Assembly: GCA_020723165.1 (NCBI GenBank)
Contig: DYJK01000021.1
Location: forward strand, 1-38,498
Source of the DNA: Melioribacter roseus
Lineage (GTDB): Bacteria; Bacteroidota; Ignavibacteria; Ignavibacteriales; Melioribacteraceae
DNA: 38,498 nucleotides
Direction of reading: 5' to 3'
Made by a program: the position numbers and the translations under genes. This document shows positions 33,176 through 38,498 of the stretch, one piece after another. Below the pieces are notes generated by a model, which worked only from the letters and a program-made list of their open reading frames with translations, had not been told where the DNA came from and searched no databases. Positions within the stretch are counted from its first letter, which is position 1. Each line of letters starts with the position of its first letter.

Positions 33176-33913
33176 ATGGAAATTATCAGAAGTAAATTAT
33201 TCGAAAATTTCCCCGAAATTATTTTTGGGATGAGCACTAAAATTGGTCTTAATAGAACTGATCCTTTCTATTTTAACCTTTCATTAACTGTCGGCGATTC
33301 GGCTGCAATCGTTAAAGAAAACCGTAACGCGTTCTTCAATAAACTCGGATTAGATTCAAATCAAATTGCCTATCAAAAACAGATTCACAGCGATATTATA
33401 AGGTTTGTAGAACACTCTGGGCTGCTCGGTGAAAGTGATGCAATGATCACCACAAAACAGAATATTGGGTTAGCAATCTCCACTGCTGATTGTACACCGA
33501 TTTTTATATATGATTCTAAAAACAAAATTGTTGCAGCAGTTCATTCCGGTTGGCGTGGCACGCAAAAACAAATACTCAAGAAAACTCTTGATAACATGGT
33601 AAATAATTTTAATTCTAAAACTGAGAATCTTCTTGTGTATGTTGGTCCATCGATCTCACAGAAAAATTATGAAGTTGGAGAAGAAGTTGCTGTTCAATTC
33701 GATCAAAAATATATTATGAATAAAAACGGTAAGTTGTATTTAGATGTATTAATGGCAAATGTTGATATGCTGAACAAATGTACGGTACCAAAAAATCAAA
33801 TAGAAATTTCGCATTTATGTACATACAATGAAAAAGAATTACTGCACTCATTCCGCCGTGATGGTAGTTTATCGGGCAGATCACTCGGAGTTATAGCGAT
33901 GAAAGGTGATTGA
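33176..33913 (+). CDS. pgeF: Multicopper-like laccase-domain purine nucleosidase family protein
   Basis: 245 residues of the YfiH/PgeF/LACC1 family. Members are described as purine nucleoside phosphorylase/adenosine deaminase enzymes or as removing mis-incorporated L-serine from peptidoglycan precursors. The metal or catalytic residues are present: His71 in QKQIHSD, Cys106 in STADCTPIF and His123 in AVHSGWRGT. The length is normal for the single-domain form. It starts 13 bases after the terminator and its stop overlaps the transporter start. The precise reaction is unsettled in the family. Confidence 0.9.
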   Translation: MEIIRSKLFENFPEIIFGMSTKIGLNRTDPFYFNLSLTVGDSAAIVKENRNAFFNKLGLDSNQIAYQKQIHSDIIRFVEHSGLLGESDAMITTKQNIGLAISTADCTPIFIYDSKNKIVAAVHSGWRGTQKQILKKTLDNMVNNFNSKTENLLVYVGPSISQKNYEVGEEVAVQFDQKYIMNKNGKLYLDVLMANVDMLNKCTVPKNQIEISHLCTYNEKELLHSFRRDGSLSGRSLGVIAMKGD

Positions 33914-34827
33914 TGGAATCTGAACGATTAAAAATTGCAAGCGGCTATACACTAATCTGTTTGATTTGGGGTTCTACCTGGCTTGTTATACGTATTGGAC
34001 TGGAATCATTAACTCCGGTTATCTCCGGTGGCTTAAGATTTATACTCGCTTCATTCTTTGTTTTTGTTTTGATGAAGTTTAAAAAAATAAAGTTACAGAC
34101 TGATAAGCCCTCAGTAAAACTTTATTTAATTATGGCATTATTTGCATTCACTATTCCATTTGGGTTGGTCTATTGGGCAGAACAATTTATCCCATCGGGG
34201 CTAACTTCGATTTTGTTTGCGGTATTCCCGTTTTATGTAATCTTATTTTCACGTATCGCTATACCGGAGAATAAAATATCTGCGTTACAAATTGTAGGCG
34301 TTGTTGTTGGTTTTATCGGTATTATAATAATTTTTGCCGAAGACTTGAAATTCGATCTATCGAATAATGTGCTTGGTATGATAGCTGTTTTGATTAGTTC
34401 CGGGATACAAGCCGGAATGGCGATAACAATTAAAAAGTACGGAGGGCATTTAAATCCATTATCAATGAATTTTATTCCTCTTTTGTTCGCCGGAATAATT
34501 ATGTCTGTTTCCGCACTCATTTTTGAGAACAGTAATACATGGGTATTCGATTACAGTGCGATTGGTTCTGTTTTTTATTTAGCGCTATTTGGTACTGTTG
34601 CAACATTCACTACTTATTACTGGCTGTTGAAAAGAATGAATGTTGTTATACTTTCTTTATCAACATTTATCACGCCGATAGTTGCTGTGTTCCTTGGATG
34701 GTTAATACTTGATGAAAAATTTTCATTACAAGATTTGATCGGCAGCGGATTAGTGCTTATCGGAATTTTATTTGCTAATTTTAAAGGGATTATAAATTAT
34801 TATAAACTAAAAAATACCATCATATGA
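33913..34827 (+). CDS. EamA/DMT-family membrane transporter
   Basis: 304 residues from ATG 33913, which overlaps the pgeF stop (TGATG). An in-frame TTG three bases earlier is possible. There are ten hydrophobic segments in two EamA repeats (about 10-140 and 150-290). The first has LICLIWGSTWLVIRIGLESLTP and YWAEQFIPSGLTSILFAVFP. The second has GTVATFTTYYWLLKRMNVV and PIVAVFLGWLILDEKF. These are hallmarks of drug/metabolite exporters in the inner membrane. The substrate cannot be inferred. It overlaps folB by 4 bases (ATGA). Confidence 0.9.
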   Translation: MESERLKIASGYTLICLIWGSTWLVIRIGLESLTPVISGGLRFILASFFVFVLMKFKKIKLQTDKPSVKLYLIMALFAFTIPFGLVYWAEQFIPSGLTSILFAVFPFYVILFSRIAIPENKISALQIVGVVVGFIGIIIIFAEDLKFDLSNNVLGMIAVLISSGIQAGMAITIKKYGGHLNPLSMNFIPLLFAGIIMSVSALIFENSNTWVFDYSAIGSVFYLALFGTVATFTTYYWLLKRMNVVILSLSTFITPIVAVFLGWLILDEKFSLQDLIGSGLVLIGILFANFKGIINYYKLKNTII

Positions 34828-35192
34828 CAAACATTATCCGTATTAAGAACGCATCGTTTTATGCTTACCACGGGGCATTACAAGAAGAACAAAATATCGG
34901 CGGCAAATTCGAAGCGGATGTTGATATTTACACTGATTTTACTAATGCCGCTCAAACCGATGATCTTAAAAAAACAATTAATTACAATGACGTTTACAAG
35001 TACATTAATAAGATTGTCCACGAAAAAAAATATTACTTGATAGAAACGTTGGCAACAATTATAGCAGACGGGTTATTAAATAGATACCAGTCAATTATTA
35101 AAATTGCAGTACGCGTGCGTAAACACCATGTTCCGGTTGGGGGAGTTTTAGACTGCGTTGAAGCAGAAGTTATAAAAGAAAATGGTAAGTAA
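34824..35192 (+). CDS. folB: Dihydroneopterin aldolase
   Basis: 122 residues, typical for FolB. It cleaves dihydroneopterin to 6-hydroxymethyl-dihydropterin in folate synthesis. Seen: FYAYHGALQEEQNIGGKFEADV at the start (glutamate near residue 20 of the active site), TINYNDVYKYI, LIETLATIIADGLL (substrate-binding Glu) and VRVRKHHVPVGGVLD with the likely catalytic lysine. The next enzyme of the pathway, FolK, overlaps it by 11 bases. Confidence 0.93.
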   Translation: MTNIIRIKNASFYAYHGALQEEQNIGGKFEADVDIYTDFTNAAQTDDLKKTINYNDVYKYINKIVHEKKYYLIETLATIIADGLLNRYQSIIKIAVRVRKHHVPVGGVLDCVEAEVIKENGK

Positions 35193-35670
35193 TGTTTTCC
35201 TAGGTCTGGGATCGAATATTGGCGATAGAAGAAAATTTATTTCCGATGCGTGTAATATAATACGGAATAACGATGATGCTACTATACTAAAAGTATCTTC
35301 TTATTACGAAACTTCGCCATATGGAAATATCGAACAGAACAATTTTCTTAATGCTGTTATTGAAATAAAAACTAATTTTACCGTTGAAAAATTATACGGA
35401 TTTGTTAAAGAAATTGAGACAAAATTAGGAAGGAAAAATCGAGAGACTAAATGGGGCCCAAGAGAAATTGATATTGATATTCTTTTCTATAATGACTTAA
35501 TTTATAGGAGTGATAGGGTGATAATACCACACCCTGAAATACTTAAAAGGGATTTCGTGGTTGTACCCATGATTGAAATTGCACCTGGTTTTGTTCACCC
35601 GGTGACAAAAGTTCGAATAAGTGAAATTGATATTTTTGAAATTGAAAAACATATAATCTCAAAATTATAG
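35182..35670 (+). CDS. folK: 2-amino-4-hydroxy-6-hydroxymethyldihydropteridine pyrophosphokinase
   Basis: 162 residues, typical. It transfers pyrophosphate from ATP to the FolB product. Seen: FLGLGSNIGDR at the start, YYETSPYG, NNFLNAVIEI, and the signature GRKNRETKWGPREIDIDILF with the magnesium-binding aspartates, then IPHPEILKRDFVVVPMIEIAP. It overlaps folB by 11 bases, as expected for a coupled folate pair. The kinase gene follows after 10 bases. Confidence 0.96.
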   Translation: MVSNVFLGLGSNIGDRRKFISDACNIIRNNDDATILKVSSYYETSPYGNIEQNNFLNAVIEIKTNFTVEKLYGFVKEIETKLGRKNRETKWGPREIDIDILFYNDLIYRSDRVIIPHPEILKRDFVVVPMIEIAPGFVHPVTKVRISEIDIFEIEKHIISKL

Positions 35671-35680
35671 AGTTAACATA

Positions 35681-36325
35681 GTGGCGGATATACGTTACAT
35701 AGCGATTGAAGGGGTTATTGGTGCCGGTAAAACTTCACTGGCACAGAAACTCTCAGAAAAACTTGGGGCTAATCTTGTCCTTGAACAGTTTGAAGAAAAT
35801 CCTTTCCTCGAAAAATTTTACGAGGATAGAAAACGATTTGCTTTCCAGACTCAAATGTTTTTCCTAATCAACCGGTATAAACAGCAGCAGCAGTTAAATC
35901 AGCAAGAACTTTTTTCAAATTATATTGTCTCGGATTATATTTTCGAAAAAGATAAAATATTTGCTTACCTGAATTTATCGGGCGAAGAATTAAAACTTTA
36001 CGAAAGTATTTTCCCGTTATTGGAACGTGATATTCCCAAACCCGATGTTGTAATATTTCTTCAATCAGGCATCGATCGGCTTGTTAATAATGTAAAAAAG
36101 AGAGATCGAAAATTTGAAACGAACTTAAACCGAGGTTACTTAACCGAATTATCCGAAGCTTATAATAATTTCTTTTTCAAGTATATCGATACTCCGCTTC
36201 TTATTGTAAATACTAGCGAAATTGATTTTGTTAACCGTGATGATGATTTCGAAGAACTTTATACGCAGATATTCAGGGAAGACAGAGGATTCATAGAGTA
36301 CTTCAACCCGGAGGTTAGATCATAA
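35681..36325 (+). CDS. Deoxynucleoside kinase
   Basis: 214 residues from a GTG start (35681). No upstream ATG fits and folK ends 10 bases earlier. It phosphorylates a deoxynucleoside, probably deoxyadenosine or deoxyguanosine, using ATP. Seen: P-loop GVIGAGKTSL (11-20), ENPFLEKFYEDRKRFAFQTQMFF (substrate-pocket region, residues near 40-60), SDYIFEKDKIFA, and the lid KKRDRKFE. Walker A, the Asp/Arg pair and the lid arginines fit the dCK/dGK-like family. As I recall, folK followed by such a kinase is common in Bacteroidota and Chlorobi. It overlaps the next small gene by one base (TAATG). Confidence 0.9.
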   Translation: MADIRYIAIEGVIGAGKTSLAQKLSEKLGANLVLEQFEENPFLEKFYEDRKRFAFQTQMFFLINRYKQQQQLNQQELFSNYIVSDYIFEKDKIFAYLNLSGEELKLYESIFPLLERDIPKPDVVIFLQSGIDRLVNNVKKRDRKFETNLNRGYLTELSEAYNNFFFKYIDTPLLIVNTSEIDFVNRDDDFEELYTQIFREDRGFIEYFNPEVRS

Positions 36326-36546
36326 TGAGTCTATTACGTTTGATATTATGGGGATTGCTTTTTTTTCTTGCATGGCGAACAATTAAAAATATAATAAATG
36401 CTGTCAGCGGTGCGGCTATAAAATCGGAAAAGAAAAGAGAACCTATTAGAAGAAGAGAAAATCAATCGAGGATTAAGCAAGAAGATATTGTTGAAGCCGA
36501 TTTTGTTGATATTACAGAGAACAAATCCGAAAAATCAAAAAGTTGA
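36325..36546 (+). CDS. Small single-pass membrane protein of unknown function
   Basis: 73 residues. One N-terminal hydrophobic helix (about 3-25, LLRLILWGLLFFLAWRTI) is followed by a basic stretch (KSEKKREPIRRRENQSR) and an acidic end (DIVEADFVDITENK). The layout resembles small DUF4834-type proteins of Bacteroidota, but I cannot confirm that. The start ATG overlaps the kinase stop codon, and the stop lies 6 bases before the glycosyltransferase gene, so it is very likely translated. Confidence 0.7.
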   Translation: MSLLRLILWGLLFFLAWRTIKNIINAVSGAAIKSEKKREPIRRRENQSRIKQEDIVEADFVDITENKSEKSKS

Positions 36547-36552
36547 TTCTGA

Positions 36553-37656
36553 ATGTCCTACCAAAATTATTTTAAGAAATTAACTTCCGGGGCTCTAAAA
36601 AAATTTTTATCGGCAGAAATTAAAAATGAAAAAATTCTGCCAATACCAAAAAATATTTTGGTTGTTCGCCAGCATAACCAGTTTGGTGATATGCTGGCAA
36701 GTGTATCACTTTTCCGTGCATTAAAAGAAACCTATCCATCTGCATCAATAACTTTATTGGCAAGTCCCGAAAATTATTTCGCAGTTGATAAGAATAAATA
36801 TATCGACCGTGTTTTCGTTTTTGATAAAAAGAAATTGGCCAATCCAGTATATTCGTTCAATCTAAAAAAAGTATTAAGGGAAAAATTTGATATCGCAATA
36901 GTGCCGGCTACGGTTGCTGTTTCTTCCACAAGCTGCATTCTTGCAGCTTTATCTAATTCCGATATTAAGATTGGACCAAATTCACTTGACGGTGAAACTA
37001 ATCCAATGAATTATGTATTCAATTACCGGATTGATCTCAATTGGAAAAAATGTCCTGATGCGCACGTTTCCGATTTCATCCTTGATATTGTAAGACCCTT
37101 TAATATTTCAACTAAAAAATATTTTTCATTGTTCTCTTTTGAGGATGATGAAATGGATTATGCTGATAAATTTATTCAATCATTGCATTGTTCCGATGAT
37201 GATTATCTAGTTGGTTTTCATGTAGGCGCCGGTAAACCGCAGAATAGGTGGGACCTGAATAATTATGTTCAGCTTATTAATGAATTATCAAAAAATATCA
37301 AGATGAAGTTTTATTTTACCGGCAGTGATGCAGACAATGCAGAAATTAATTTTATAAAAAAATATTTCCCGTCTGCCGGATACTTTTTGAACAAAACAAT
37401 TCCCCGGGTTTCGGCTTTGATAGAAATAAGTAATCTTTTTATAACAAATGATACCGGCGTAATGCATGTTGCCGGTGCAACAAGAGTTCCTCAAATATCC
37501 CTATTCGGGCCAACAAATCCGTTCAATTGGGCGCCGGTTGGTGAGGCAAAATATTTTATACGTAAATCCGATCTTATGAACGATATTACTGTTAAGGATG
37601 TTTTTAACCTTGTCCAGTATGTGTTGGAAAAACATAAAAAAGATGGCGATGAATGA
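36553..37656 (+). CDS. GT9 (heptosyltransferase-like) glycosyltransferase
   Basis: 367 residues. A GT-B fold family 9 enzyme that adds heptose or a similar sugar to a lipopolysaccharide core. Seen: NILVVRQHNQFGDMLASVSLFRALKETYP in the N-terminal domain, GFHVGAGKPQNRWDLNNYVQLI (nucleotide-sugar side), and the C-terminal ITNDTGVMHVAGATRVPQISLFGPTNP motif. The first hydrophobic part is moderate and there is no signal peptide, so it works on the inner face of the inner membrane. The exact acceptor is unknown. Its end overlaps the start of the Ppx/GppA gene. Confidence 0.9.
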   Translation: MSYQNYFKKLTSGALKKFLSAEIKNEKILPIPKNILVVRQHNQFGDMLASVSLFRALKETYPSASITLLASPENYFAVDKNKYIDRVFVFDKKKLANPVYSFNLKKVLREKFDIAIVPATVAVSSTSCILAALSNSDIKIGPNSLDGETNPMNYVFNYRIDLNWKKCPDAHVSDFILDIVRPFNISTKKYFSLFSFEDDEMDYADKFIQSLHCSDDDYLVGFHVGAGKPQNRWDLNNYVQLINELSKNIKMKFYFTGSDADNAEINFIKKYFPSAGYFLNKTIPRVSALIEISNLFITNDTGVMHVAGATRVPQISLFGPTNPFNWAPVGEAKYFIRKSDLMNDITVKDVFNLVQYVLEKHKKDGDE

Positions 37657-38498
37657 CTTACAGAACATAGCGGCTGTTGATGTTGGTACAAATTCTTTTC
37701 ACTTGATCGTTGTTAAACTGAAAGATGATGGAAATTTTGAAATCATCGACCGGGAGAAAGAAGTAATACGTTTAAGTGAGGGAAGTACCGGGGATATCAA
37801 ACTCATCAAACCAGATGCTATGAACCGCGGTATTTCTGCATTGAAACGTTTCAAAGGAATTGCAGATTCCCACAATGCAAAGTTGCGTGCTATTGCAACA
37901 AGTGCTGTCCGCGAATCCCACAACAAAAATGATTTCATAAAAAAAGTTTTCCAAGAAACCGGGATCGAGATTGAAACGATTAGCGGTTATGAAGAAGCCC
38001 GGTTGATTTATCTCGGTATATTAAAAGCTGTTCCTATCTACGAGAAAAAATCATTGGTAATGGATATCGGCGGAGGAAGCACCGAGTTTCTTCTTGGGTG
38101 TAAGGGTACATCAATTCAATCTTACAGTTTGAAAGTTGGTGCTGTGAGATTAGCTCAAAAATTTTTCCCCGATTACGGAGTAACCGAATCACGTATTAAA
38201 GAATGCCGCAAATGGGTAGAAGGTGAAATTTATAATGTTGCCGTACAAATAAAGAAAGAGCGTTTTGAAATCTGTGCCGGTTCATCAGGAACAATAATGT
38301 CTGCCGGATTAATGATTAAAGCGATGCGAGACGGGAACGTTTCTCCGCTAACCATACTTAATAATTTTGTTTTTACTCGCCGCGAATTAAAAGAAATTGA
38401 AGAAGAAATATTAAAACGGAAAACAGCAGAGAAAAGGGAAAAAATTCCCGGTATAGATGAAAAACGGGCAGATATAATTCCAGCCGGGATAATTATTT
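37643..38498 (+). CDS. Ppx/GppA phosphatase family protein (3' end beyond window)
   Basis: About 285 residues are visible. There is no stop codon before the window ends. An exopolyphosphatase/guanosine pentaphosphate phosphatase of the ASKHA fold. Seen: AAVDVGTNSFHLIVV (phosphate 1), ATSAVRES, ISGYEEARLIYLG, VMDIGGGSTEFLLG (phosphate 2), KVGAVRLAQKF and AGSSGTIMSAG. It hydrolyses polyphosphate or pppGpp. The start is ATG 37643, or ATG 37649, which gives MNDLQNIAAVDVG. Either way the gene overlaps the GT9 gene by 8-14 bases. No ribosome site decides between them. Confidence 0.9.
   Translation, partial: MAMNDLQNIAAVDVGTNSFHLIVVKLKDDGNFEIIDREKEVIRLSEGSTGDIKLIKPDAMNRGISALKRFKGIADSHNAKLRAIATSAVRESHNKNDFIKKVFQETGIEIETISGYEEARLIYLGILKAVPIYEKKSLVMDIGGGSTEFLLGCKGTSIQSYSLKVGAVRLAQKFFPDYGVTESRIKECRKWVEGEIYNVAVQIKKERFEICAGSSGTIMSAGLMIKAMRDGNVSPLTILNNFVFTRRELKEIEEEILKRKTAEKREKIPGIDEKRADIIPAGIII

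Overview
The window is AT-rich DNA with a dense set of bacterial genes and no gap over about 215 bases. It looks like Bacteroidota/Chlorobi-group DNA, and most probably Ignavibacteria or a close relative. Three genes support this: a full-length SprA (the outer-membrane translocon of the type IX secretion system, T9SS), a PorX-type response regulator fused to a PglZ phosphatase domain, and a large secreted protein ending in a T9SS type A sorting domain of the NYPNPFNPTT type. No tRNA, rRNA, CRISPR array or prophage was found. The assignment rests on reading motifs, not on a search.

Layout. 1-135 holds a pair of direct repeats that may be an insertion-sequence end. 136-3321 (+) holds an alanine-dehydrogenase-like protein, an acetyl-CoA hydrolase/CoA-transferase and a PPP-type phosphoesterase. 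3475-14714 (+) is one tight run: sprA, porX, tsaE, tsaB, a DUF1573 protein and accD, mostly with overlapping start and stop codons. 14715-16656 (-) holds birA followed by a cysteine desulfurase. 16871-19721 (+) is a stress island, Hsp20-DnaK-Hsp20, closed by a strong terminator. 19769-22627 (-) is the T9SS cargo protein. 22770-27212 (+) holds an M1 peptidase, a membrane protein, def and fmt. 27234-33121 (+) is a sulfur amino-acid cluster: two CBS/cysteine-synthase paralogues, a cystathionine gamma-synthase/lyase and a methionine gamma-lyase-like enzyme, interrupted by a REP-associated tyrosine transposase (RAYT). 33176-38498 (+) is a housekeeping run: pgeF, an EamA transporter, folB, folK, a deoxynucleoside kinase, a small membrane protein, a GT9 glycosyltransferase and a Ppx/GppA protein cut by the window end.

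How the genes fit together. SprA exports cargo such as the sorting-domain protein, and PorX is the regulator tied to that pathway. Their run also carries TsaE and TsaB (tRNA t6A synthesis) and AccD (fatty-acid synthesis), so secretion may be co-expressed with core functions. BirA would biotinylate the carrier used by AccD. Def and Fmt are the usual N-formyl-methionine pair. The sulfur cluster covers transsulfuration plus methionine breakdown.

The most interesting feature is the RAYT unit at 30915-31673. The transposase gene lies between two identical GTAG-headed palindromes, and a third, perfect 27-base palindrome of the same kind sits inside the transposase gene, in frame as exactly nine codons. 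Two other genes, fmt and the T9SS cargo gene, also carry in-frame palindromic stretches of about 48 bases that look like insertions. Together they suggest that small palindromic elements have spread into coding sequence here.
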